From assembly GCF_013141765.1 (NCBI RefSeq), contig NZ_WHOD01000128.1, positions 62,001 through 126,000 on the forward strand: 64,000 nucleotides of DNA. Reading direction: 5' to 3'. This DNA comes from Paenibacillus foliorum. Its GTDB lineage: Bacteria; Bacillota; Bacilli; Paenibacillales; NBRC-103111. The notes under the pieces are model-generated. The model saw only the letters and a list, made by a program, of their open reading frames with translations, was not told the origin of the DNA and made no database searches. Below, piece after piece: positions 15,951-25,256 of this stretch. Numbering within the stretch: the first letter of the stretch is position 1; the number at the start of each line of letters is the position of its first letter. Both the position numbers and the translations under genes were made by a program.

Positions 15951-17132
15951 ATGGAACTTTTACTAGCCTCGCTGTTGATGGTTATGGGTCAGGTAGGAAC
16001 GGAACATCCCGATGTGAGCTTCGAACAGCTTGTTCAAGCATCACTTGATTCCAAAAACGCAATTGTCCAACAAGCTGCACCTGGTCTGGCGGCCAACCCT
16101 AACGACAGATTAATACCTATTAATAAGAAAGACCCACAAAAGGATGCTCCCAAAGTAAAAGGAGTTTATGTTACGGCCCACAGTGCCGGAGGCGCTCGAA
16201 TGAACACCTTATTAAAACTGTTGGATGACACGGAATTGAACTCTGTTGTCGTTGATATCAAAGACGATTGGGGATACATTACCTACCCCACTGGCAACCC
16301 GGAGCTGGAAGCCATGGAGACAACACAAAAAATCATTTCCGACATGCCCAAATTCATGACCACACTGCAGGAGCATCAAGTCTATCCCATTGCCCGTATT
16401 GTTGTTTTCAAAGATACGATACTAGCGAAAAAACGGCCTGAGTTATCTTTTGTCAATTCAGATGGCACCTTGTGGAATAATGGTAAAGACAGCTTTGTGA
16501 ACCCCTACATGAAAGAGGTTTGGGATTACAATATTGCGGTTGCAAAGGAAGCGGCCAAAGCCGGCTTCAAAGAAATTCAATTTGACTATGTACGATTCCC
16601 TGAAGGTTTCGAGAAGCGTGCCGATACGTTAAAATATGATAAAGACGACCGTTCAAGAATCGATGCTGTTGCCGAATTCGTAAAGTATGCAAGAGAACAG
16701 CTCACGCCGCTTGGCGTAAGAGTTTCAGTTGATATTTTTGGCTACGCCGCTTCTGTGCCTGCTGCAGAGGGAATTGGACAGGATTTCGTGAAAATTTCTC
16801 AGAATGTTGATGTCATCTGCCCGATGATCTATCCAAGCCATTACAGCACAGGTTGGTTCGGTGCCAAAGTGCCAGACGCTGCACCTTATGTCACCATCAA
16901 CGGAGCCTCGAAGGATACACATAAAAAGCTGGAGCCTACGGGTGATCTGAAGCCTATTATACGTCCATGGATCCAAGACTTCACAGCTTCCTGGGTGCAG
17001 GGCTATGTCAAATACGGTAAGCACGAAGTCGAAGAACAGATTCGCGCTTTGAAGGATAACGGTGTGGATGAGTTTCTTCTATGGAATGCCGTCAATACGT
17101 ACACACCTAATGTTGATTACGATAAGAGCTGA
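15951..17132 (+). CDS. Putative glycoside hydrolase, DUF4015 family
   Basis: 393 aa. A short hydrophobic start (MELLLASLLMVM) may be a weak signal or anchor. Residues 70-385 form a TIM-barrel-like DUF4015 domain: VKGVYVTAHSAGG, VVVDIKDDWGYITY, EIQFDYVRFPEG and EFLLWNAVNTYTP are its conserved strands and carry likely active-site aspartates and glutamates. AAGGAGAG lies 10 bases before the ATG. It is monocistronic and terminated at 17146-17194. Substrate unknown, probably an extracellular polysaccharide. Confidence 0.85.
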   Translation: MELLLASLLMVMGQVGTEHPDVSFEQLVQASLDSKNAIVQQAAPGLAANPNDRLIPINKKDPQKDAPKVKGVYVTAHSAGGARMNTLLKLLDDTELNSVVVDIKDDWGYITYPTGNPELEAMETTQKIISDMPKFMTTLQEHQVYPIARIVVFKDTILAKKRPELSFVNSDGTLWNNGKDSFVNPYMKEVWDYNIAVAKEAAKAGFKEIQFDYVRFPEGFEKRADTLKYDKDDRSRIDAVAEFVKYAREQLTPLGVRVSVDIFGYAASVPAAEGIGQDFVKISQNVDVICPMIYPSHYSTGWFGAKVPDAAPYVTINGASKDTHKKLEPTGDLKPIIRPWIQDFTASWVQGYVKYGKHEVEEQIRALKDNGVDEFLLWNAVNTYTPNVDYDKS

Positions 17133-17145
17133 ATCTAAAAAAAAA

Positions 17146-17194
17146 ACCCGCAGAAAAGGCGATTGAATTCGCCAAATTTGCGGGGTCTTTTTTT
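17146..17194 (+). terminator. Intrinsic terminator of the DUF4015 gene
   Basis: Long imperfect stem: ACCCGCA pairs with TGCGGGG and GGCGA pairs with TCGCC, flanked by an A run on one side and nine T residues on the other, so it could act in both directions. Confidence 0.88.
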
Positions 17195-17245
17195 TATGCT
17201 GGGAAACATCGTGATTTCAAAAAAAGGGGTCTATGTAACCAACCT

Positions 17246-17920
17246 CTATAAGTTCGGTAGTTGCCAGTTTATTTCTGTTGTACCCAAGCTACGCAGAGAA
17301 GCATTTGCTTGAGAAAATGGCTTGCTGCCAAAAAATCCACGATAAGCTGATAATGGGCTAGGATGTACTGAATGAATAATAGGATGCCGCTTGTTTGTAA
17401 TGAGCTGTGCCTTTTGCTGGGCATGGCTTCCCCATAAGATAAACACAATCGGTTGTTCCCGCTCATTTAAGGCTTCAATAACACTATTGGTAAACCGCTC
17501 CCAGCCCTTCCCTTTATGGGAATTGGGAGTAGCTTCTCTTACAGTCAGCACTGTGTTCAACAGCAAGACGCCTTGCTCGGCCCAACCCGCCAAATATCCA
17601 TGGTTCGGAATTGTGCAGCCCAGATCATCGCGCAGCTCCTTGTACATATTTTGCAGCGAAGGCGGAGTGGGTACCCCTGGCTTAACAGAAAAACTCAAGC
17701 CATGTGCTTGCCCCGCTCCATGATAAGGATCCTGCCCCAATATGACGACTTTGACATCGGAGTAGGAGGTTAGATGCAGCGCATTAAAAATATCATGCCT
17801 ACTAGGATATATGATTTGCTTTTCATACTCTTCTGTTATAAAATTCCAGAGCTCAACATAATAAGGCTGTTCAAACTCCTGTGCTAATAGTTCGGCCCAA
17901 TCATTTTTTAAAACGGACAT
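17246..17920 (-). CDS. ung: Uracil-DNA glycosylase Ung
   Basis: 224-aa family 1 UDG that removes uracil from DNA to start base excision repair. GQDPYHGAGQAHGLSFSV contains the catalytic aspartate and water-activating loop, and HPSPLSAYRGFFGSKPFS is the leucine intercalation loop with the catalytic histidine. I start at the ATG at 17920 (MSVLKNDW), seven bases after GGAGTGA; the ATG at 17941 has no ribosome site. It follows the flavin reductase gene by 27 bases on the same strand. Confidence 0.96.
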   Translation of the reverse strand: MSVLKNDWAELLAQEFEQPYYVELWNFITEEYEKQIIYPSRHDIFNALHLTSYSDVKVVILGQDPYHGAGQAHGLSFSVKPGVPTPPSLQNMYKELRDDLGCTIPNHGYLAGWAEQGVLLLNTVLTVREATPNSHKGKGWERFTNSVIEALNEREQPIVFILWGSHAQQKAQLITNKRHPIIHSVHPSPLSAYRGFFGSKPFSQANASLRSLGTTEINWQLPNL

Positions 17921-17947
17921 TAAGGATTCACTCCAAACCATTACAAA

Positions 17948-18490
17948 TCATACTAATTTCCGGAAGGTTTTCACCATAGAGACGAAATAATTTAATGTAC
18001 GGGCAACGCGTTCTCTGGTTTTATCATGAGCAGGTACTCCCTCGGATGTAAAGCTCCTTTGCTCTCCGCCGATAGAAATCCATTCAGGGCAATTAACACC
18101 ATGAACATTGCGAACTATCGTTTGCAGCTGCTGCAGCGAGCTGACACCCACAGCGCCTCCTGCCGAACTGACGGACAACACCACCTTGCCATCGAATTCA
18201 TCGAAACCGGCATAATCGAGTGCATTTTTCAAAATACCACTAGGTGCTCCATGATAATCAGGCGTTGCTAATATAATACCGTCAGCTTCCCGTAAACTCT
18301 TAATAAACAGTCTGACATTGGCATCGTCTGAAGCAACTCGTGGCCTGTAGAATGGCATAGGAAACTCATATAAAGGTAACAGAGTGACACTACACCCCAT
18401 GTTTTCTAGTTCATTCTTAAGGTGTCTGCATAATTGGGTACTAGTTGAGCCCTCACGGTTGCTTCCGGCAATGATTGTAATTTGTGCCAT
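17948..18490 (-). CDS. NADPH-dependent FMN reductase
   Basis: 180-aa flavodoxin-fold oxidoreductase. GSNREGSTSTQL is the FMN phosphate-binding loop, and TPDYHGAPSGILKNALDY binds the isoalloxazine ring, as in azoreductase and chromate reductase relatives. GAGGGGC precedes the ATG. It is probably cotranscribed with ung downstream. The electron acceptor in the cell cannot be told from sequence. Confidence 0.9.
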   Translation of the reverse strand: MAQITIIAGSNREGSTSTQLCRHLKNELENMGCSVTLLPLYEFPMPFYRPRVASDDANVRLFIKSLREADGIILATPDYHGAPSGILKNALDYAGFDEFDGKVVLSVSSAGGAVGVSSLQQLQTIVRNVHGVNCPEWISIGGEQRSFTSEGVPAHDKTRERVARTLNYFVSMVKTFRKLV

Positions 18491-18639
18491 TATTATCGCC
18501 CCTCACGACTCACTTTACATACATAATAGTATATAATGTTTTATGAGTCAACGGTACCAAATGCTCCTTACAATAAACATAAATGCGCCAATTGCTTGTA
18601 ATCGATTCTTTTTCATCTCTTTTCAGAACGTAGACTTAT

Positions 18640-18669
18640 TTGCATGTAATTTCCCTTTTTCGATACAAT
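18640..18669 (+). promoter_or_regulatory. Candidate promoter of the peroxiredoxin gene
   Basis: TTGCAT (18640-18645), an 18-base spacer and TACAAT (18664-18669), about 25 bases before the ribosome site. Confidence 0.55.
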
Positions 18670-18703
18670 GGACAGAAAGAGATAACTGAAGGAGATGTGT
18701 TCC

Positions 18704-19141
18704 ATGCTGTCTATTGGACAAAAAGCACCATCATTTGAAGCGGATAGCACCCAAGGCAGTATTAAGCTGCAGCAATATTTAGGAAAGCAGCCCATTGTGC
18801 TGATCTTTTATCCGAAGGACGGAACACCCATTTGTACCAAGCAGCTGTGTGCAGCTCGTGATTCAGCCTCTCAATATGCCGAATTCAATGCACTCGTATT
18901 GGGGATTAACCCGGCTACTCTTGAGGAACACAGGCAATTTTCGCAGAAATTTCAGTATGACTTCCCACTCCTATCTGACAGCCACGAACGAATTCGGCAA
19001 TTGTACGATGTAGGTAAAATCATATTGTTGGGACAGCAGCGCTGTGTCATTGTCATCGGTGTTAATGGAACTGTCATCTACGCCAAAAAAGGGAACCGTC
19101 CGACATCTGAAATATTGAATGCTTTGAGATTAGATCGCTAG
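18704..19141 (+). CDS. Peroxiredoxin, BCP/AhpC-TSA type
   Basis: 145-aa thioredoxin-fold peroxidase. The motif DGTPICTKQLCAARD has the peroxidatic cysteine and a second cysteine five residues later, the BCP-like arrangement. The end of the fold (IVIGVNGTVIYAKKG) is normal, so the protein is complete. GAAGGAG abuts an ATG at 18695, so I choose the ATG at 18704, nine bases from the site, which also gives the usual MLSIGQKAP start. It is the second thiol peroxidase in the window besides tpx. Confidence 0.9.
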   Translation: MLSIGQKAPSFEADSTQGSIKLQQYLGKQPIVLIFYPKDGTPICTKQLCAARDSASQYAEFNALVLGINPATLEEHRQFSQKFQYDFPLLSDSHERIRQLYDVGKIILLGQQRCVIVIGVNGTVIYAKKGNRPTSEILNALRLDR

Positions 19142-19207
19142 TTAATTTCTGTTCAACTTCTTCAAGGCTAATGGCCGTTTCGCTGCTATGCAAATAAAAT
19201 ACAATGT

Positions 19208-19255
19208 TCAAAAAAACATGCTGCCTCTTGTTCACACAAGCTGGCGCATGTTTCT
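19208..19255 (-). terminator. Intrinsic terminator of pfkA
   Basis: On the minus strand a stem AAACATGC/GCATGTTT with an inner GCC...GGC and CTTG/CAAG helix, then a run of T residues. Confidence 0.85.
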
Positions 19256-19279
19256 TTATTAAGAAGCCTATCGATTAAA

Positions 19280-20245
19280 TTACTGGGACAGCCTTTTAGC
19301 TAATTCGTACAATTCCATATTGAAACCTCTCTTGGTGTTTACAACCTTGTCGATGTCGGTTAGCACTAACTCACCCTTGATAATACCGCATCCTTTACCG
19401 GACTCTCCCTCGATCAATTTACGCACGGCGAAGTCACCCAAGCTGCTTGCCAATATACGATCATTATGGGTCGGAGTGCCACCGCGTTGAATATGGCCCA
19501 GTACCGTTACACGAGGTTCAATACCTGTGTTTTTCGTAATCTCAGTCGCAATATCCTCGCCCTTGCATACACCCTCTGCAACCAAAATAATACTGTGACG
19601 CTTTCCAAGATTAAAGTTGTCTACCATCCGTTGTGATACCTCAGTTAAATCGAAGGGAACCTCTGGCACGAGAATCGTTTCTGCACCGCTCGCCAACCCC
19701 GCATACAGAGCGATCTCACCGCAATGACGACCCATAACTTCAACTATGGAGGAACGCTCATGGGAGCTCATTGTATCCCGCAGTTTGTTGATTGCATCCA
19801 CTACGATACTAACAGCCGTATCAAATCCAATTGTGAAATCTGTAAAAGGAATGTCATTATCGATAGTACCCGGAAGTCCCATCGTTTTAATCCCCAGCTT
19901 GTTTAGCTTATTGGCTCCCTGGTAGGATCCGTCCCCTCCGATGACAACCAGCCCATCGATTCCTCTTTTTCGAAGGTTGTCTGCAGCGATCTGCTGCCCT
20001 TCTGGCGTCATAAATTCCTTACATCGCGCCGTCTGTAAAATAGTGCCGCCTCTTTGAATGATATCTCCCACGCTGCGCAAATCCATAGGCCGGATATCGT
20101 CATTAATCAATCCAGCATAACCCCGTTGTACCGCAAATACTTCCAAACCATGAAATAACCCACTGCGCACTACGGCACGTACCGCCGCGTTCATTCCTTG
20201 CGAATCTCCGCCGCTCGTTAGAACGGCTATTTTTTTGACTGTCAT
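19280..20245 (-). CDS. pfkA: ATP-dependent 6-phosphofructokinase
   Basis: 321-aa glycolytic enzyme converting fructose 6-phosphate and ATP to fructose 1,6-bisphosphate. LTSGGDSQGMNAAVRAVVR binds ATP, GGDGSYQGA follows, the aspartate of LPGTIDNDI is the catalytic base, MGRHCGEIAL and GHIQRGG bind substrate. The usual A-P of GGDAPGMN is S-Q here, a tolerated variant. AGGAGG lies before the ATG. The gene stands alone rather than beside accA and pyk as in many Firmicutes, so it may be a second copy or a rearranged locus. Confidence 0.95.
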   Translation of the reverse strand: MTVKKIAVLTSGGDSQGMNAAVRAVVRSGLFHGLEVFAVQRGYAGLINDDIRPMDLRSVGDIIQRGGTILQTARCKEFMTPEGQQIAADNLRKRGIDGLVVIGGDGSYQGANKLNKLGIKTMGLPGTIDNDIPFTDFTIGFDTAVSIVVDAINKLRDTMSSHERSSIVEVMGRHCGEIALYAGLASGAETILVPEVPFDLTEVSQRMVDNFNLGKRHSIILVAEGVCKGEDIATEITKNTGIEPRVTVLGHIQRGGTPTHNDRILASSLGDFAVRKLIEGESGKGCGIIKGELVLTDIDKVVNTKRGFNMELYELAKRLSQ

Positions 20246-20321
20246 GTATGGTTTCCTCCTACAGAGTTTCTCTTTAATGAAACTGGATCATAAACATTAT
20301 CCGAATTTTGAACTAAATAGC

Positions 20322-21401
20322 CTAAAAGGCTTTACGAATTAATATGCTGTTGAAAAAGAAAAACAACCGCATAAGCGGGCTCCCCTTCATTAGCAGACGT
20401 GATATTTGCTTCACCTGTCTCTGTTTGCTTACCTTCGGATCTGACAAATAAAGTGCGAGCAATCCTTCAATAATCATTCTGTGAAAGTACTGATGCTCCA
20501 ACCGAGCTGCTCTTGTTCTCGCCTCGATTACAATAACAGCTATGCGCTCAACTGTTTGATCCATCCCATCATAGTAGCTGCAAAAATTCAAATCGCCGCC
20601 AAGCTCATCTTCCTCTTGATCAATTAAATAATCCAGCAATATGTGCAGCGATCCTATATATGGAAAATATGCGTCTCGAATCGTTTCTACGGTTTCCGGC
20701 TTCAGCTGCGAATCAGAAGCGGCCATAAACAACATAAAAACGCCTAATGTAGAGCCCGTAGCCGCTGCAAATTCATTCCAGCCTATTTGTGGATATCGAG
20801 ATTCATACATTTTCCACCAGTCTAAAAGCGCATCCTCCCTAAGCTCCTGTCTAATATGCTTGTACACCTGAAGGTCACAATATAACCCAACCAGTTCTTG
20901 TACATGACCTGCTACAAGAGAATAGGAAGGCAGCAGCCTAAGGCTAGCTTGACACGTCTTTACCAGCTCATCGAGGTAACCGCCATCCTCTTTTTCAATA
21001 CGATACGAATAATAATCATGGATAGGCCCAGCAGGGTCTACCGCATCCAGCATGGATTGGTGAAGCATCCGAAAATCCTCGGGATCCATCGATGTACTTC
21101 GATCGCAAAGGTTATCCAAATAATCGCTAATCGTTTGAAAAGCTACAATTAGAGGGATCATCACATGGCGCATCTGCAATCTGGCAACAGCGTATACCGC
21201 ACCACCCTGACAATGAAACTGCTTGCTGGTCATACTTGCAATTGCCTGCTTCTGCAGCTCAGGGTCAGGAATCTCATCTGCCTTACGCCGCCAATATAGC
21301 AGCTGATCGCGTACCTCCGGTAGAATATAGCGGTACACACGCAGCATCAATTGTAATGGATTTCGTGGGACAAGAGCTATGCGGCGGGCTTCAAAGCTCA
21401 A
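20322..21401 (-). CDS. ytpB: Tetraprenyl-beta-curcumene synthase YtpB (DUF2600)
   Basis: 359-aa class I-like terpene synthase that cyclises tetraprenyl diphosphate to tetraprenyl-beta-curcumene, a precursor of C35 terpenoids. The aspartate-rich DYLDNLCDRS near residue 95 is the metal-binding motif seen in YtpB, and DYLIDQEEDELGGDLNF near residue 260 is the second conserved block. The start is TTG at 21401, eight bases after GGAGG; the start overlaps the preceding gene by 11 bases, so translation is probably coupled. No squalene-hopene-type cyclase partner is in the window. Confidence 0.88.
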   Translation of the reverse strand: MSFEARRIALVPRNPLQLMLRVYRYILPEVRDQLLYWRRKADEIPDPELQKQAIASMTSKQFHCQGGAVYAVARLQMRHVMIPLIVAFQTISDYLDNLCDRSTSMDPEDFRMLHQSMLDAVDPAGPIHDYYSYRIEKEDGGYLDELVKTCQASLRLLPSYSLVAGHVQELVGLYCDLQVYKHIRQELREDALLDWWKMYESRYPQIGWNEFAAATGSTLGVFMLFMAASDSQLKPETVETIRDAYFPYIGSLHILLDYLIDQEEDELGGDLNFCSYYDGMDQTVERIAVIVIEARTRAARLEHQYFHRMIIEGLLALYLSDPKVSKQRQVKQISRLLMKGSPLMRLFFFFNSILIRKAF

Positions 21402-21987
21402 TCCGCTTCCCTCCGGTCTGCTCCATTGAATACTGCAGCAATTGCTTCATTTCGATCCATTGAATTTCCAAGAGCAGGCCTTCCGCTTGCTCCTCTTGGG
21501 CAACATTAACCTGTTGCTGAACAACGTCAATGAATAAGTAGGGGTCCCATTCCGAGCCTGCCATTAACTTAGCCAGCTGCCCCTTTAGAGTAGCACTTTG
21601 AATGGAGTCCGCTTCAAATTGATGGTACAAATACTTGGCTTGTTCAAGCACGGCTGCAAACGCGGTATGCGCTCCAACCTGTCGAAACCAATACTTCGCG
21701 TTACTGTAATCCCCTTCCATCCGGTGCATGATCCCATGCCAATAACTTCCCGTCGGGTTGTGTATTTCCTGCGACAGCTCATGGGATTTGTCCAAGCTTT
21801 CATTCAACAGATGCAAACCAGCCTTAACAGACGAGGCATAGACCGTTTGTTGGGAATCCATGCCCTGCATGGGCAGCTTAGCGATCCTGATATCAAGCAA
21901 ATCATCCCATTCTTCAGCAGGATAAAGTGAAGGTCGGTGTTCTGACAACTTATCCCACAGCTTTTGCACCGCTACCGTCCATTCCAT
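21391..21987 (-). CDS. Conserved protein of unknown function coupled to ytpB
   Basis: 198 aa, no signal peptide or membrane segment. The central motif SYWHGIMHRMEGDYSNAKYW is strongly patterned (tryptophan, histidines, aspartate) and resembles an uncharacterised family seen in other bacteria as short helical, TPR-like proteins. The ATG at 21987 follows AAGGTGA by seven bases; an upstream TTG has none. Its 3' end overlaps ytpB by 11 bases, which suggests a shared pathway or complex. Function is unknown. Confidence 0.75.
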   Translation of the reverse strand: MEWTVAVQKLWDKLSEHRPSLYPAEEWDDLLDIRIAKLPMQGMDSQQTVYASSVKAGLHLLNESLDKSHELSQEIHNPTGSYWHGIMHRMEGDYSNAKYWFRQVGAHTAFAAVLEQAKYLYHQFEADSIQSATLKGQLAKLMAGSEWDPYLFIDVVQQQVNVAQEEQAEGLLLEIQWIEMKQLLQYSMEQTGGKRIEL

Positions 21988-22110
21988 CTTGCATTCACCT
22001 TCTTCATTGGAATCTGCCAATAAAACTCATAGCGTCTATTATAATATAAGTAAAGCTTCTATAGAAGTCCCTTTACTAAAGATACATTCAGCCCATTCAG
22101 AAAACCTGTA

Positions 22111-22428
22111 TTAATGGTGAGCTGCCGAGGCTGTGACATCCTGATTTACCCTAAACCAGAGATGCAATTCATTAATAGTTCCCGCCAGATCGGCAATTTC
22201 AGAATTCAATTGGCAAGAATATTTGAAATTATCCTCTATATTCAATTGGTTTTGCTTCGCAATAATGATACGCTCCAAACGCTTAACATGATCGGGAATC
22301 GTACCGCGAATTTCCTCCCAATGAAGTAAAATTATAGAGCGTTCCTCCTCGGTATATTCTTCCCATTCCTTCTCAAAATGAGGAAGCGGAATACCAAGAC
22401 GATCATCTATGATGAAATTCCAGGACAT
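22111..22428 (-). CDS. Hypothetical 105-aa protein
   Basis: Acidic, mostly helical protein (HFEKEWEEYTEEERSIILLHWEEIRGTIPDHVKRLERIIIAKQN is summarised as a charged helix pair, residues about 20-60). No cysteine pair, signal or membrane segment. The ATG at 22428 is preceded by GGTGGAG; the GTG at 22440 is inside the site. It stands alone upstream of the ytpB pair. I do not recognise the family. Confidence 0.65.
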   Translation of the reverse strand: MSWNFIIDDRLGIPLPHFEKEWEEYTEEERSIILLHWEEIRGTIPDHVKRLERIIIAKQNQLNIEDNFKYSCQLNSEIADLAGTINELHLWFRVNQDVTASAAHH

Positions 22429-22595
22429 CGAAATCTCCACCTTTCCAAGTTACACTCACATTTTTTATTCAATAAATGTACCACGAACCCCAAGCTACTG
22501 CTAGTAGGATGTATCAATTTACACTTTGAATGCCCCAAATCTATGGTATACTAGAGCAATTGATTCAATATTTATCCAGTAGGAGTCCTGTAACT

Positions 22596-23930
22596 ATGAG
22601 CAGCAACCATGAACAGAAAGTCACCTTTAAGCAGCTGTTAACCTTTTTTATTCCATTAGGCATCTCGTCAAGCCTGATCACAATCTCTCACGTTATTATC
22701 AACAGCACACTAGCTCGATCGGCCAGTCCCGAAATCATCATCGCCAGCTATGCTTTGCCTATGAGTATATTAGGCTTAACCGAAAAGCCCGCCCTCCTTA
22801 TGAGACAAACATGTTCCGCTTTAGTACGTGACCGTGTTTCATTTAGAGCTATGTCAATTATCAGTTGGTACGTACTGGCTTGTGTCTTGATTTTAGGATC
22901 CTTGATTTGCTACACTCCACTTGGGAAGTGGGTCTTTTTGTATTTCTTCGGAGCAAGCGAAGAGCTCGTTAAGCCGATGATTCAAGTGTATCAGGTGCTT
23001 ATGTTTGTCAGTATATTCTCAGTGCTGCGCTGCATGTACCAAGGTATCATTATCTTTAATATGCGGACTAAATGGTTAACTATAGGAATGTTTTTCCGAT
23101 TGACTGCGATGTATTCACTTTCAGTTTACTATATACAAACCAATCAAGTTAACAGCGCTCAGGTCGGAGCTATTATATTCCTGGTCGGCATGATGGTTGA
23201 GGCAGCTGTCAGTGTCTGGGAAGGAAGATCTCTGCTGAAAAAAATTCCAGAGAAGAAGCCGGATCATCCTATTGAACATCCGCGGCAAATTTTTCATTTT
23301 TACAAACCGCTGCTTTATTCATCCATTATCGCTGTTATCATCGGACCTTCCATTAATGCATTCCTTGGAAAAACGATGGACTTTCAATTGGCGGTTGCAT
23401 CCTTCACAATTGCAGCCAGCCTTACACAGCTTGTCATTAGCTTTTTCTCTTATATCCATCAAATCGTGCTAAACTTTTACCGCAAGGATTCAGCTTCAGT
23501 TATTCGCTTCACATTAATTCTTGCTTTTATACCGGGATTATTAATTGCTATTCTATCCTACACCCCGCTAGGACCTTGGTTTATGCAGAACGTAATGGGT
23601 GTGAATGAACGGTTGATGCATGCTAGCTTAGACACCTTAAGAGTATTTACAATCATGACACTTGTTTTCCCTTGGCTTGATTTTGGTAACGGTCTAGTTT
23701 TGCTGCGCGGAGAAACAAAGCTTATGGTCTGGTCACAAGCGGCTAACGTAGCGATAACCTTAATAACCTTGACCGTATGTATCCTACTAAGTCCAGGATG
23801 GAATGGAATGATCGGCGCGCTTGCGCAATCATTCGGTGTAGCTGCAGAGGCCGCCGTTGTATGGTATGTTCTTCGTGCTATCGGTAAATCGACCGGCAAA
23901 GCGGGGTTCCGCTCTACACTTAAATCTTAG
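22596..23930 (+). CDS. MATE/MviN-like multi-pass exporter
   Basis: 444 aa with about 12 hydrophobic helices, in two halves that both look like MATE or polysaccharide-flippase bundles (KQLLTFFIPLGISSSLITIS in the first helix). TAGGAG lies 10 bases before the ATG at 22596; an upstream start has no site. The gene ends nine bases before the next MFS gene, so the two are an operon. The substrate is unknown. Confidence 0.78.
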   Translation: MSSNHEQKVTFKQLLTFFIPLGISSSLITISHVIINSTLARSASPEIIIASYALPMSILGLTEKPALLMRQTCSALVRDRVSFRAMSIISWYVLACVLILGSLICYTPLGKWVFLYFFGASEELVKPMIQVYQVLMFVSIFSVLRCMYQGIIIFNMRTKWLTIGMFFRLTAMYSLSVYYIQTNQVNSAQVGAIIFLVGMMVEAAVSVWEGRSLLKKIPEKKPDHPIEHPRQIFHFYKPLLYSSIIAVIIGPSINAFLGKTMDFQLAVASFTIAASLTQLVISFFSYIHQIVLNFYRKDSASVIRFTLILAFIPGLLIAILSYTPLGPWFMQNVMGVNERLMHASLDTLRVFTIMTLVFPWLDFGNGLVLLRGETKLMVWSQAANVAITLITLTVCILLSPGWNGMIGALAQSFGVAAEAAVVWYVLRAIGKSTGKAGFRSTLKS

Positions 23931-23939
23931 AAACGAGTG

Positions 23940-25118
23940 ATGGATTTGAACAGCGCTATACAGCAGAATACAGCTAACTATAAAGTGCTGCGGGGATTCA
24001 GCTTTTCTTTTTACAGTACAATGGCCGTCATTACCTCTTATTTCCCTTTATATTTCCAATCCAAAGGATTTTCTGCGGTTCAAATTGGGCTCTTATACTC
24101 CATCGGACCGATGATCAGCATCTTCTCCAATCTATTCTGGGGATTTATGAGCGATAAATTTCATACTGTAAAAAAAATACTTATCGGCATTTTAGCATGT
24201 CAATTGATTATGGCCTTCTTCGTATCCCAGAGCTTTCATTTCGGAATTTTAATGATGCTAATGGCCGTATTCTTCTTTTTCCAATCTCCTACCAGCTCAT
24301 TAACAGATAGCCTGACCCTGCTGACCATTAGAGGTACTAAGAAAAGCTATGCTTCTTTCCGTCTGTGGGGATCCATCGGGTTTGCAGTAGCATCGCTCGT
24401 TTTCGGTATGTGGCTTAAAGAGAACGGGCCCAACTATACGTTGCTGCTATGTCTTGGTACTATCAGTATCTCCTTAATCCTTTCTTTGTTTCTAACCGAT
24501 GTTCGGAGCACCTCCTTTAATAAACCGGAATTTCGTGTACTTGCCAAAATCATCGGCTCCAAACGATTCCTATGGTTTCTGCTGTCTGTGATGATTGTAT
24601 CTATTGCTCACCGGTTTAACGACGGTTTCTTAGGCTTGTTTCTTCATCAGCTAGGAGCGGATCCATCCCTTGTTGGATGGGCTTGGCTCGTTTCAGCTTC
24701 GAGCGAGATCCCCGCATTTATTTTATTAAGCAAATATGGACATCGTTTTAAAGAGCTTCCCCTCCTTGTTGTGTGCAGCACGGTATATGTGATTCGGTTT
24801 ATTCTAATGAGTCTAATCGACAATCCATTGCTGGTTATCGCGGTTCAAGCTCTTCATAGTATCTCATTCGGCATCTTCATGTTCACGGTTATCCGTTATA
24901 TCCAACGTATCGTCCCTGACGAATATCGAGCAACTGGGCAAGCCATATATGCTGTTACCTGGTCGGGAATGGCGGGACTATTAAGCGGTGTTCTCGGAGG
25001 ATGGATCTTTAATCTAGCCGGACCTCATGTTATGTATGGCGTCGGTGCTATTCTTGCATTCGTTGGTATGATTAGCTTCCTCCTTCTGCATTTACTACAG
25101 CGTGAGTTCGAAGAGTAA
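23940..25118 (+). CDS. MFS transporter, paralogue of the gene at 14654
   Basis: About 392 aa, 12 transmembrane segments. SFRLWGSIGFAVAS, SKYGHRFKELPLL and VPDEYRATGQA match the corresponding blocks of the other MFS protein. ATG 23940 or the GTG at 23937 may be used; the ribosome site is weak, so translation may be coupled to the MATE-like gene just upstream. A hairpin at 25151-25182 follows. Substrate unknown. Confidence 0.85.
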   Translation: MDLNSAIQQNTANYKVLRGFSFSFYSTMAVITSYFPLYFQSKGFSAVQIGLLYSIGPMISIFSNLFWGFMSDKFHTVKKILIGILACQLIMAFFVSQSFHFGILMMLMAVFFFFQSPTSSLTDSLTLLTIRGTKKSYASFRLWGSIGFAVASLVFGMWLKENGPNYTLLLCLGTISISLILSLFLTDVRSTSFNKPEFRVLAKIIGSKRFLWFLLSVMIVSIAHRFNDGFLGLFLHQLGADPSLVGWAWLVSASSEIPAFILLSKYGHRFKELPLLVVCSTVYVIRFILMSLIDNPLLVIAVQALHSISFGIFMFTVIRYIQRIVPDEYRATGQAIYAVTWSGMAGLLSGVLGGWIFNLAGPHVMYGVGAILAFVGMISFLLLHLLQREFEE

Positions 25119-25150
25119 GAACATCCGTTTCTTGCTTGAAATCCGTACAT

Positions 25151-25182
25151 GAAGCCGCCATCCTATATAGGGTGGCGGCTTC
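25151..25182. terminator. Hairpin after the MFS gene, weak terminator
   Basis: Strong stem GAAGCCGCCA with TGGCGGCTTC, but no clear T run follows. Confidence 0.5.
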
Positions 25183-25256
25183 GACATTATTTGCAACATT
25201 TTGACAGCAACGAACGTCTTACTGAGGTAGGTTTACAATTGTAACGGAGGGGTTAT

